The notes under the pieces: generated by a model | Seen by the model: the letters and a program-made list of their open reading frames with translations, nothing else | Told to the model about the DNA's origin: nothing | Databases searched by the model: none | Position numbers and translations under genes: made by a program | In this document: positions 22,592-32,094 of the stretch, in pieces | Numbering within the stretch: position 1 is the first letter of the stretch | Layout of the letters: each line of letters starts with the position of its first letter | From: Lumbricus terrestris | Lineage: Eukaryota > Annelida > Clitellata > Crassiclitellata > Lumbricidae | NCBI GenBank assembly: GCA_949752735.1 | Contig: OX457038.1 | Span: forward strand, 21,567,655-21,631,654 | Length of the DNA: 64,000 nt | Direction of reading: 5' to 3'

Positions 22592-24529
22592 TGTAAGATT
22601 CCAGGGGGGGTCCCTGCTTTATAGAGCGCCAGTTGCTCGATGATAGTCAACTGTGTGTATATATATAATTGTGTGTGAAAGATGTATGCGTGTAAGGGTT
22701 GAGTGGGATCTGATATTATGGACTATGCTGACGAAGATGTACCAAGACCTGCAGAGTCAGCGCCTCTGGAGCCGATGGCGTGGTGATACACAGACGGACT
22801 GCGGCACTGTTTGCAGGGTGAGACAGACGAACAAGGAGAGGGATAGAGGGGAAATGACTGGATTCTGCTGAGGTCAGCGTAGAAACTGTTTAAAAGGGAA
22901 CCGACGCCAACACTCAGGGCTTATTCCGTGGAAACCGAGGACGCCTATTCCGTGAAGACCGACAGAGAGAGGACGCTTATTCCGTGGAAACCGAGGACGC
23001 TTATTCCGTGAAGAGAACGATTGATTATGTGGAAACTTATTCGTCGGTGCTGATTAGTTCGGAGTGATTTCATAGTGAGTGATTTCATTGATAAGGAAAA
23101 GCCCGGGTCTCTGAATAAAGATTCGAGATTCGTTATTGTGGATAAGACGTCGAGAATAGTCGGACGGATGACAAGGAAGATACGAGAGGGGACGATTACG
23201 TTGCTACAATCGGATTGGAACTAGTGGAGGATACAAAGACAAACGTCTGCCGAGAAGATCGGACGCTTGACAGTGATAACCAAGGAAGAAGAGAGACGAA
23301 CAACGGAGAAGACTGAATCGATCTGATGAATGGGGTATGTGTGTTTTGATTGAGATGAGCAAAGGGGGTTGACAATTGCACGGGGAAAACCCATGGTCAT
23401 AATTTGCCCATTTCTATTGCTGCTTAGCTCAGACTAGACGTATGCATGTGTGACTATTTGTGGGTAACAGACTCTATTAATAGATTAAGGATTGTTGATG
23501 TGCCTTTTGTGAACTGACTATTATTATCGTTTTAACTGTACTAAAGAAACATAGCACCGCTATTTAAACACGATGTCTCGAGTTTCTGAATCTGATGATG
23601 GACGAGACGGGGACGGACAAAGGAGAACGACGGACGATGGACAACGACCAGTAGGATTAGATCCGACACTAATCACAATGTTGGGCCAGATTAGTGAGAC
23701 CTTGAAGGAGATGGGAGGACGACAGAAAGAGATGGGAGGACAGATCCAGGAGATGGGAGGACGACAGAAATACATGGAAGGAATGCAGATGGACTTGGCG
23801 TCGAAAGTAAACGAGGTATCGGGACAAATAGAGTTGGTATTTGCAGAACAGGACGACGTCCGAGAACAGTTTAGGAATTGGACAAGGGGACTTGACACTA
23901 GGACGCAAGACGAAGGACTATACTACCCCGGGACGTCCCATAATGATGACAGATGGTGTTTGGGTGAAGATAGGCAAAGCCGGCCGGATCTAGGGTGGCC
24001 GATGGAGGGAAGGAGGGCCCCGGCCCCTAGTGAGAGAGAGATAGCAACGGACCCAGACCGTGAAACTAATACGGTCGAAGGACTTCGGCTTTCCGCAGCC
24101 ACCACTCGGGCGGCACCTCGTCAACGGGAAGAAGGAGAAGAGGGAGCCAGTGAAGGTGTGATCCAGGGTAGTCGACGGAGTGAGAGGCTGAGGGAAAAGC
24201 CACGGCCGGACTACGTCCAGATGGATCGAATGGGGCTCCCGTCCCAGGCCGGTTACTTCCAGGGGGACAGAGATAGGTCCAGAGACGGAAGTAGGGATAA
24301 GAAGGTAGTTGGGGCTCCGAGGGGGAACTGGGGGTGGTACACCAAACGGCGGGACTTAGCACCCCCGCCGGCCATCTCCAGGACCTCACGACGTTCGAAG
24401 GGAGCCAACCCCTCTTTGGAGAGTTCGGGCGGTCGGGCGACTGGGGAATGGCAGAAAAGGGCGTGATTGGGGACCCTGCCAGGAGGGCCAGACCCGACGC
24501 GCGCGACGCAAAAAGGGGAGAACGTCACA
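22592..24529 (+). mobile_element. Solo LTR with internal ORF
   Basis: A 1,938-bp unit starting TGTAAGATTCC and ending GAACGTCACA (TG...CA), with a 4-bp TSD TAAG at both borders. No internal region or partner LTR lies nearby, so it is read as a solo LTR. Tandem repeats of ATTCCGTG-type units (22,916-23,010) precede a long ORF at 23,573, the same layout as in the 2.2-kb LTRs at 37,266 and 43,941. The ORF product is clearly related to the ORF in those LTRs, which supports the LTR call independently of the short TSD. Confidence 0.7.
23573..24466 (+). CDS. LTR-encoded coiled-coil protein (Gag N-terminal-like)
   Basis: A 297-codon ORF inside the solo LTR. Residues about 30-110 form a predicted coiled coil with repeats of EMGGRQKEM type. 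A segment with EQDDVREQF follows, then a disordered middle and a basic motif RRSERLREKPRPDY near residue 205. The ORF at 38,684 has the same order: MS..VS start, heptad-like repeats, DQDELRRQ, then SERLRGR and RDY before LDRVG. The frame stops 63 bp before the LTR end, but another frame is open from 24,334 across the LTR border. A one-base shift may therefore have cut a reading frame that once continued into an internal gag. Its role is unknown; assembly or RNA binding are guesses. Confidence 0.65.
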   Translation: MSRVSESDDGRDGDGQRRTTDDGQRPVGLDPTLITMLGQISETLKEMGGRQKEMGGQIQEMGGRQKYMEGMQMDLASKVNEVSGQIELVFAEQDDVREQFRNWTRGLDTRTQDEGLYYPGTSHNDDRWCLGEDRQSRPDLGWPMEGRRAPAPSEREIATDPDRETNTVEGLRLSAATTRAAPRQREEGEEGASEGVIQGSRRSERLREKPRPDYVQMDRMGLPSQAGYFQGDRDRSRDGSRDKKVVGAPRGNWGWYTKRRDLAPPPAISRTSRRSKGANPSLESSGGRATGEWQKRA

Positions 24530-24533
24530 TAAG
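24530..24533. repeat. TSD (right) of solo LTR
   Basis: TAAG, matching 22,588-22,591. Confidence 0.6.
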
Positions 24534-24650
24534 TAGGCCATAGATGTTCAACTGTTCTAGAGACTTTGAGCCAATTTTGTGCATTGAATATTATACACAG
24601 GCCTATGGCATATTATACATATATAACAGCGCAGTGGATAAAAAGAAATA

Positions 24651-25712
24651 TCATTCATCTTAAATTATAAATCTGGAAGTTTGTCCTTCTGTTTGTTTGT
24701 ATGTCCGGATGTATTTTGAATTTCTTCCCAGAGCCTGCTCGGAAATTACAGCGATTTGTTTTACCAAAATTTTTGCAATTGATTCTTACCCAAATTTGTA
24801 GTTCAACGCGACTATTTTCAGCTGTCAATTCACTTTATAAGCTACTATAGCTGGGGTACCCGGCGTTGCCCGGGAAATTTAGGATTCGATCCGCTACGGC
24901 CACAACCCCACCCTACCACACTCTGACCCCTACCGGTACGCGACCCGATAAATTTGGGTTTGACGAAAATTTCCACATCCACCCCACCCCTCCACCCCCA
25001 ACCCATCCCACCCCATCCCACCTCACCCCCACGTCATCCATCCCACCCCTCCACCCCAACCCCTCCCACCTCCATTCCACCTCAACCACCCCTCCACCCC
25101 CATCCCACCTCATCCCACCCCACCCTCCACCCCCAATCCTCCCACCCCCACTCCATCCCAACCCTCCAACTTCCACCCCCACCCACCCCCACCCCAAACC
25201 CCACCCCTCGACCCCCCAGGCCATCCCATATTTGTGAGGATTATTCTGGGCTTATTTCTTCTGATCCACCCGAGAAAAACATAAAGATTGTAATCCAAAC
25301 ATCTTTCCATATTTTAAATTTCGCTGTTATAAAAACGATATATTATTAGAGACGGTATATGTTTACTAAACTCATGACGTCATTATTTTGAGCTCAAATC
25401 TTTACTTCACATCTGGCCGAACCGCGTAGCAAAAAATGTTATGAACGTAAATAATGCGAATATAACTGCAAATAATTGGAATAAAGAAGCGTAGATTCAA
25501 AAGCTTCCTTTATCTAATTGGCAAAGAACAATTTATGAAAAAAGAATGCTGCGGTGAATGGTAGTGACTTTTCAGAAAAAGTCGTGCGGGCAAAATACCG
25601 AAATTTCGGGGTCGATGGAAGGCGGGGTCAGAATGGCGAAGTCGAAACGGGGTCAGGCGTGACTGGGGACAAAAACTTATATTTCCCAGGCAACGCCGGG
25701 TAATTCAGCTAG
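24651..25712 (+). mobile_element. Probable non-autonomous Helitron
   Basis: Begins TCATTCATC after an A and ends ...GGCAACGCCGGG, TAATTCAG, CTAG before a T. A short GC-rich hairpin followed about 8 nt later by CTAG, inserted between A and T, is the Helitron 3' signature. The stretch near 24,660 (CTGGAAGTTTGTCC...) resembles known Helitron 5' regions, from memory. A C-rich CCACCCC-type tract fills 24,970-25,215. An inverted copy of the terminal hairpin block sits at 24,850-24,885. No Rep/helicase ORF is present. Confidence 0.5.
24970..25215. repeat. CCACCCC-rich low-complexity tract
   Basis: A C-rich tract of irregular CCACCCC/CATCCCA units. Pro/Thr/Ser-rich and Gly/Trp-rich ORFs on the two strands are artefacts of this composition. 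Confidence 0.9.
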
Positions 25713-25739
25713 TAGTAGGCCTAATATAACGACGCGTCT

Positions 25740-26155
25740 ATCATTGCGCGGTTATGATCGCGCGCGGTAATGATCGTGCGCGGTAAGGATCGTGCGCGGT
25801 TTTGTGATGCGCGGTTTTGTGTGCGCGGTTTTGTGTGCACGTTTTTGTGTGCGCGTTTTTGTGTGCGCGTTTTTGTGTGCACGTTTATGTGTGCGCGTTT
25901 TTGTGTGCGCGTTTTTGTGTGCACGTTTTTGTGTGCACGTTTTTGTGCGCGCGTTTTTGTGTGCGCGTTTTTGTGTGCGCGTTTTTGTGTGCACGTTTAT
26001 GTGTGCGCGTTTTTGTGTGCGGGTTTTTGTGTGCACGTTTTTGTGTGCGCGTTTTTGTGTGCGCGTTTTTGTGTGCGCGTTTTTGTGCGCGCGTTTTTGT
26101 GTGCGCGTTTTTGTGTGCGCGTTTTTGTGTGAGCGTTTTTGTGTGCGCGTTTTTG
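25740..26155. repeat. Minisatellite (GTGCGCGTTTTT)n
   Basis: About 416 bp of a 12-bp unit, GTGCGCGTTTTT with GTGCACG variants. It starts with GTGATGCGCGGTTTT units that are the inverse of the 22,083 array. It is GC-skewed, with alternating purine-pyrimidine stretches. Cys/Val/Phe-rich and Lys/Thr-rich ORFs are artefacts. Confidence 0.95.
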
Positions 26156-26359
26156 ACCGGGTACAGATGAACGCACTGACCCCTCATAATTCACCCATTG
26201 ACATGCAGGATCCTTTAATTCGTGGTAAGTGGACTTAACCAACGCTTTAAAACAAACAGACTTCAGCTGAAACACATCTTATTCAGGCCATCGTCATTTT
26301 CTAATATAACAATGCTAACAATAACAACAACGACGACAACAGCAAAACAACAACATATA

Positions 26360-27124
26360 TTGGTGGTGATGGTGGTGGTGATGGTGGTGGACTGGTGGTG
26401 ATGATGATGGTGGTGATGGTGGTGGTGATGATGGTGATGGTGGTGGTGGTGGTGGTGGTGATGGTGGTGGTGGTAATGGTGGTGATGATGGTGATGGTGG
26501 TGGTGGTGGTGATGGTGGTGGTGGTAATGGTGGTAATGGTGGTGATGGTGGTGGTGGTGATGATGGTGGTGGTGATATTGGTGGTGGCGGTGATGTTGGT
26601 GGTGATGGTGGCGGTGATGCGGTGGTGGTGGTGGTGATGGTGGTGGTGTGGTGGTGGTGGTGATGGTGATGTGGTGGTGGTGGTGGTGGACTGGTGGTAA
26701 TGGTGATGGTGGCGCTGATGATGATGGTGGTGGTGATGGTGGTGGTGATGATGGTGATGGTGGTGGTGATGGTGGTGGTGGTGGTAATGGTGGTGATGAT
26801 GGTGATGGTGGTGGTGGTGGCGATGGTGGTGGTGGTGGTAATGGTGGTAATGGTGGTGATGGTGGTGGTGGTGATGATGGTGGTGGTGATATTGGTGGTG
26901 GCGGTGATGTTGGTGGTGATGGTGGCGGTGATGCGGTGGTGGTGGTGGTGATGGTGGTGGTGTGGTGGTGGTGGTGATGGTGATGTGGTGGTGGTGGACT
27001 GGTGGTAATGGTGATGGTGATGGTGGCGCTGATGATGATGGTGGTGGTGATGGTGGTGGCAATGGTGGTGATAGTGGTGGTGATAGTAGTGGTGGTGGTG
27101 GTGGTTGTGTCGGTGGTGGTGGTT
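26360..27124. repeat. (GGTGAT/GGTGGT)n satellite with ~305-bp higher-order repeat
   Basis: About 765 bp of GGT/GAT triplets. A GGACTGGTGGT landmark recurs at about 26,388, 26,691 and 26,997, giving a higher-order period near 305 bp. Long poly-His/Pro/Thr ORFs on the minus strand and Gly/Asp/Val ORFs on the plus strand are artefacts. Confidence 0.95.
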
Positions 27125-27414
27125 TTCGACAGCGTAAACTGTAAACAATGAAATTATATATTTATATAGATACGTCTACAAAGTAATATACAATTATGTG
27201 AAGGGTAGAAGTGTTGAGGAATCCTAGGAAGGGTTTGGAAGAGGAAACGCAGATTGTAATGGGATAGGGATCGGTAGAAAGCAAAAGAATGCCTCTCATG
27301 ACCAATACGTATCTGTCCGTTCATATCGGGAACGACCAAGTTAATTTCCTTGCTGTTCAACCTAATAATATTTGTTGTGAGCTTCTAGTATCTGAAGCAG
27401 CATCAGCTAGGTGA

Positions 27415-28728
27415 CTAAGTCTGGTCACCTTCTGCAGCCATCGCTGCAGGCGTTGAGGTGGCGGCGGCGGTGGCGGTGGCGGTTGTGGTGTGTCCTTTGG
27501 CCACGGCTCCAACGAGCAGCTTTCCATCTCTCGTAAGTCCTCCTCTCAACGTCAGCGTTTCTATCTTTTCCCCGAGCTCATACTCCTTGCTGAACTTGTT
27601 CTTTGACAGTCGGTCGGACGTCTTAACGCGATGCTTCGCTCGCACCTGGATTCGATTCTCTTTAACCACCTGAATCGTGATGTCTTCTGGTTCAAAGACG
27701 GATCCGAGGTCCACCGTTAAGTGCATCCGCCGCGTCCCATTCTCATCGCGGAACACCGGAACCCCAATCTTCTCCTTCGATGGAGGAGTACTTGAGGGGC
27801 TGCTAGATGCCGGGGACTTAGACCCTTGAGATGACCTTGATGTGTGGGAACCGTGAGAAGAGCGCGAAGTACTGTGAGACAGACACCGTCCATGACCAAC
27901 ATCCACCGAATTCTTCTTCAACGCGGCCTCGATAAGAAGTATGCCGTCTGCTGTTATGTATGCCTTCAGCTTCGAGTGGTCGATCTCCTTTGGTTTGTGG
28001 ATTTTTCGGCAGTATTCTCTCTCCGTCGTAATCCCGTATTCGTCCTCTTCTAGTCGAACTGCGTAGACGCCGATCCTCATCTCGTCCGTTGTCACCCTCA
28101 CCGTTTCACACTCGAATTCTGATACATTGAATCTCAGTTGGTATCGTTTCCCGATGAATGACGCAGCGCAACTGCCGCTGCTGTCCTCCTCCTCCTCAGG
28201 AATGGCAATGTCGTTGTTGACGTCGTCGTCGTCGTCCTCTGAGGCCAACGTCGGCTGAGTCGGCGTTGGCGTCGGCGTCTGTTGGCGAGGTATAGTCGGA
28301 TATTCAAAGAACATCGTCTTCATTTTGCGAACGTCGAGAACATCGGTGCTGCCAAAGCGCTTCATGACGCGATCATCATCATCTTCGGTCGTCGTTTCTA
28401 GTTCTTCCATCGGACGACGACATGCAACGTCGTCATCATCATTCATCCGATGATGACGACGACGACGACGATCATCTGACGGATAGAGATTGAGGAATTC
28501 CTGGCGCATCTCTTCCACCGTCTTTTCCCATTCATCTTCCTTGCGTCGAATTTCCTCCACCATTCGTCTTTCCATTTCCTTCAGTTTCATGGCTTGTCGA
28601 CCTTCAAACGACATTGTATCTGGAATGACGGGCACCTGTTTCATTGGCCTCCTCATGACCCTCGTCTCATCCAATTCGAACGATGCTGCTCCAGAACTCG
28701 TAGGAGACAGAATCTCCGGTGACTCCAT
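27415..28728 (-). CDS. Small heat-shock-like protein with two alpha-crystallin domains
   Basis: A 437-codon intronless ORF. Residues about 42-78 are a charged helical segment (EMERRMVEEIRRKEDEWEK). Residues 85-180 are basic and acidic low complexity with Asp runs and a TPTPTPTQPT linker. Residues about 194-270 form a first alpha-crystallin domain, with the beta-strand pattern KLKAYITADGILLIEA near its end. A Ser-rich linker (282-315) follows. Residues about 333-410 form a second such domain, with LRGGLTRDGKLLVGA at the same place. The C-terminus is Ala/Thr-rich. Tandem-domain small heat-shock proteins, such as flatworm egg antigen p40 relatives, are ATP-independent holdase chaperones of the cytosol. 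Their usual C-terminal IxI motif is not evident here. The start is the first ATG of a clean ORF, and a CCAAT box lies upstream. This is the most convincing host gene in the window. Confidence 0.8.
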   Translation of the reverse strand: MESPEILSPTSSGAASFELDETRVMRRPMKQVPVIPDTMSFEGRQAMKLKEMERRMVEEIRRKEDEWEKTVEEMRQEFLNLYPSDDRRRRRHHRMNDDDDVACRRPMEELETTTEDDDDRVMKRFGSTDVLDVRKMKTMFFEYPTIPRQQTPTPTPTQPTLASEDDDDDVNNDIAIPEEEEDSSGSCAASFIGKRYQLRFNVSEFECETVRVTTDEMRIGVYAVRLEEDEYGITTEREYCRKIHKPKEIDHSKLKAYITADGILLIEAALKKNSVDVGHGRCLSHSTSRSSHGSHTSRSSQGSKSPASSSPSSTPPSKEKIGVPVFRDENGTRRMHLTVDLGSVFEPEDITIQVVKENRIQVRAKHRVKTSDRLSKNKFSKEYELGEKIETLTLRGGLTRDGKLLVGAVAKGHTTTATATAAATSTPAAMAAEGDQT

Positions 28729-28972
28729 GTTTCGTCAATATTCGTGTAGCAATAATCTTACGACAATTCAGTTCGTCGCTTGTTGCGATGTGTCTCTGCT
28801 AGATGCGGATTTCTTCAAAGTCTAAAATAAATTTTAACCGTAATCAATCATAGTTTTAATTAAACGAAGTTGTCTTTTGATTCTTATGTCGCTGCTATTA
28901 AGAAAGAAACTATAGGCCATATCACTTGCAGCGATGTAGCAGCCTAGTCTGTGAAAGATTCAATTCTCTGAT

Positions 28973-28978
28973 TGGGTG
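28973..28978 (-). promoter_or_regulatory. CCAAT box upstream of the small heat-shock-like gene
   Basis: ATTGGG on the plus strand gives CCCAAT on the coding strand, about 245 bp before the start codon. No consensus heat-shock element (alternating GAA/TTC at 2-nt spacing) was found between it and the ATG. Confidence 0.3.
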
Positions 28979-29025
28979 AACTGCAGTGCCAGTGGCTGCA
29001 TTTTAGGCAAAAAAGCGAAGACGGT

Positions 29026-29600
29026 AATCAGGGTGGGATGAAAGACCCCAAAACATTTTCGGTAAAACGCAGCTATTGATCTGAAATTTTGTACCTAGAC
29101 AGAGGGCCATCAAAACCACCCTGTGGAGGGGTTGGCGAATCTCTCCCACCATGGGGGCCAGGGTGTGGGGGCGAAAACCCAAACTGTCGCAATTTCCATT
29201 CCGTCGCCTAGTTTCGCAGCTATTCACCTGAAACGTTGTAGCTAGACCGAGTGCTACCGGGGTCACCTCGCCCCCACCCAACACACTTCGCCCCGAAGGG
29301 GCCCGGTGGGGCAAGATGTTATCGGGGGAGACAAAATTTTCAGTAAAACACAACTGTTGATCTGAAACCTTGTACCTGGACAGAGGGCCATCAGGACCCA
29401 AGTGGAGGGTTGGCGAATCTCTTCAACCATGGAGCCAGGGTGTGGGGGCGAAAATCCAAACTTTCGCTATTTCCATTCCGTCGCCATAGTTTTGCAGCTA
29501 TTCACGTGAAATGTTGCAGCTAGACAGAATGCTACCGGGGTCACCCCGTCCCCACCCAACACACTTCGCCTCGCAGGGGCCGAGTAATGGCAGGTTATTC
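29026..29600. repeat. Two tandem copies of a ~300-bp GC-rich unit
   Basis: Blocks such as GACAGAGGGCCATCA, GGTTGGCGAATCTCT, CCAGGGTGTGGGGGCGAAAA, TTTCCATTCCGTCGCC and ATGCTACCGGGGTCACC (GTGCTACC in copy 1) occur in the same order at about 29,026-29,325 and 29,330-29,600. Divergence is visible, so the duplication is not recent. It probably belongs to a larger Helitron-like repeat, because hairpin blocks such as CCCGGGCAACACCGGGT follow at 29,960. Confidence 0.7.
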
Positions 29601-29754
29601 AAATAACATTATTATTAGGGGAGAAAAAGTGTCCCTGGAAAACTAAATTTCACGGGTGGCGTACCGGTTACAAACCCCAGAGGAGTTGGCACCCAGTGAA
29701 GGTTGCAGTGGGGTGGGGTTGTGTGGGGTGGGGCTGAGGAGCGGGTGGATGGGG

Positions 29755-29985
29755 CGGGTTCGGGTGGGCCAAAATCGAAACTTACGGGCAATGCCGAGTA
29801 CCACAGAGAGGCGGAGACAAGACTGGCCGTCGGGTTAGAGGGTCGGTGGGTGTGTGGGATGGGGAAATAAGTGTGGTGAGGAGTAGGAGTGGTGGAGTGG
29901 GATGAAGTTAGGGTGGAGAAGTAGGGTGTTGCCCGGGAGCGGGGCGAATTCTAAATTTCCCGGGCAACACCGGGTAGGAAAGAAT
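29755..29985. repeat. Helitron-like hairpin end region
   Basis: Contains ACGGGCAATGCCGAGTACC at about 29,783 and TTTCCCGGGCAACACCGGGT at about 29,957. Both are variants of the terminal hairpin block of the 24.65-25.71 kb element. The CTAG end is missing, so this is a degraded relative. Confidence 0.4.
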
Positions 29986-30665
29986 CCCGGAGAATGTCCA
30001 GCATTTGGTCAATTTTTACATTTTATTTTTAAGGCATATAATCTGTGTTAGTTGTAATACATGTATATTGTTGCTATGGTCCGAAACAGCAACGCTTCAT
30101 GAAACCCAAAAAATTTATAATTTTCCTTTGTTACAAAATGTGTCCCAATTCAGGCCATAGCGGCTTGCATTGTGACAACGCATGTGGAGCATTGGGACAA
30201 ACAATTAACAGATCTCCTTATGATATCTAGTAGAATTATAATTATAGATCACATTCCAGCTGACAACATCTAAAATTCTAAATGATCGAGTGACTATAGA
30301 GAAGACTAAACAATAATATTATCAAAAATGTAATCAATGCGAACAAGCTTCCATTGACCCATGTGATCCTAATAGAAAATAGCCTTACGGGTCAATTTCA
30401 AGTGAGTGCATGCAACGCAAAGTGTACATAGCTATACTCATCCTAATAGCATTCTGTTTCACACAATATACAGTAGAACCATTTAGTTTAATTTCCTAGG
30501 ATGAATTGTTTGCATTGGGATTGTCCCAGTGCAGGCCGTGAACGCATGTCCCATTGCAGGCCATCAATGGCCAGGGCACTACTTTTGAGATAATACAAAA
30601 TGTACCGGTAGACATACTCAATGAATGATCCGCAAATTTCACTATATGCTTTGCAATATACCACC

Positions 30666-30673
30666 CTAAACAA
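30666..30673. repeat. TSD (left) of hAT-like element
   Basis: CTAAACAA, repeated exactly at 32,087-32,094. Confidence 0.9.
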
Positions 30674-32086
30674 CAGGCCCGGCCTTAGGGCAAGGCGAGC
30701 GAGGCAGACGCCTTGGACCCCGCGCTTCCAGGGGCCCCGCGCTGCTGGCTATAATTTTTTTTCTTTGTTGAGATTGACAATGGTTTTGTCGCATAACAAA
30801 ATTTAATGTGCACTTGCAGTCAATTTGCCACATGAATGTTATAGGGTGATTTTTAAAGAACGAAACTTACAGCAAGAAACAATATTCGCCTATGTTTCCA
30901 TATTGTTTCTATTTCTTTAGCCTATAGGTCTGCATGTAGAATTATCCCAGAAAACACTAATTAACTCATTTCGCTTCAAATGTGCAAATGAACGTCCGCG
31001 TACATTTTGCAGGAGAGGGCAAAACACAATGATGGGGTGGCATTTTTAGCGAGAGCTTAGAAAATGCACGGCAGGAAATTTAGAACATGGATATTTTCAA
31101 AGAGGTGTCTAAAATAATGAAAATTTGCTTCGTGAATAATTAGCATCATTAGTGCCCTGGCGCAAAGAAATTTGTCAAAAACCAAAACGTAGGCCTATAA
31201 TTTTTATAACATACCTCCGTTGTTAAAAAAATTCTCAATTTTGGGGCGGGACCTCTCTTGCCCCTAAGTGTGGGCGCTTATGATTTTGCATTACTTGGAT
31301 AGGCTTCGGCTTACATAAGGTAGTAGGGAAAGTCACCTAAGATGTGACTTCATATCTATTCCGCCGAGCCTGATCCTATGGTAACTCGACCCGGACCACC
31401 ACGGACTATTCTTACGGACAACTCTTTTGACTCAACGCAGCGCTCATGAATAAGCTGGTGCCTCGCGCTTGGCTTTCGAGTAGCGCTTTAGAATTTGGAG
31501 ATTATAATGTACGATCACGATTACGAAAGATGGGACACACCTATTGCTCCCGTTATACGCAGAGGAAGCCACTGTCAAGAGTTGCGAATAACATATCACG
31601 TACACTCTACCTAGCAACTGTTAATTTGCTAATACTTACGGTGCTGCTGTCTTGATTTGGTTGATATATAGCCTATAATTGAAATTTTTCATGTTCGGCG
31701 ATGCTATTTCACATTATTAAATTTTCCTCAATCGGACGTTATGGAAATTATTATCCTATCTTATGGATATGGTTGCATAAGTTTGGACATATTAGTAATT
31801 GTTTTTAATGACAATAATATCGTTTTTTGGAAAATTGCTATTCTTTACATGCATCATTTGAAAGGAAAGTCAAATACCTATAGGACACATGTGGCTTATT
31901 ATATAAAACAGTGCTATTAGCTCAAAAGAAATTTGGAGAGCAGCGATAAGTGTTCCATCTTACTATCTTAGGTGACTCTTCCCCACCAGTGCCGTATTGA
32001 CAGGAAACCATTCAAACCAACTGTGTAAATTTGTGCTTGAGGACCCGATGCTGCCTTGGGCCCCGCAAACCCTAGGGCCGGGCCTG
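30674..32086. mobile_element. hAT-like element (CAGGCCCGGCC)
   Basis: A 1,413-bp element with inverted ends CAGGCCCGGCCTTAGGG and CCCTAGGGCCGGGCCTG and an exact 8-bp TSD CTAAACAA. No transposase ORF remains. An ATTACG-tailed repeat is nested inside (31,345-31,535). A truncated inverted copy of its right end is at 59,440-59,540. Confidence 0.9.
31345..31535 (+). repeat. ATTACG-tailed repeat, copy C (empty-site paralogue)
   Basis: Runs from ATATCTATTCCGCC through CTGATCCTATGGTAACTCGAC, GGACCACCACGGACTATTC, CTCATGAATAAGCTGGTGCC and GCGCTTTAGAATTTGGAG to a degenerate ATTACG tail. It reads uninterrupted across the point where the foldback element entered copy B. Confidence 0.75.
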
Positions 32087-32094
32087 CTAAACAA

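Noticed and set aside
24866..25349. Pro/Thr/Ser-rich and Gly/Trp-rich ORFs
   Set aside because: They follow the C-rich tract of the Helitron-like element.
25721..26275. CRISPR-like array of short repeats
   Set aside because: The 12-bp units are contiguous without unique spacers and the genome is animal; it is a minisatellite.
26301..27148. His/Pro/Thr-rich ORFs of 250-280 codons
   Set aside because: Compositional artefacts of the GGT/GAT satellite.
31322..31990. A further element with inverted ends GGGAAAGTCACCTAAGAT and ATCTTAGGTGACTCTTCCCC
   Set aside because: The ends pair, but no target duplication was found and they lie within the 30,674-32,086 element, so they may be its internal inverted repeats.
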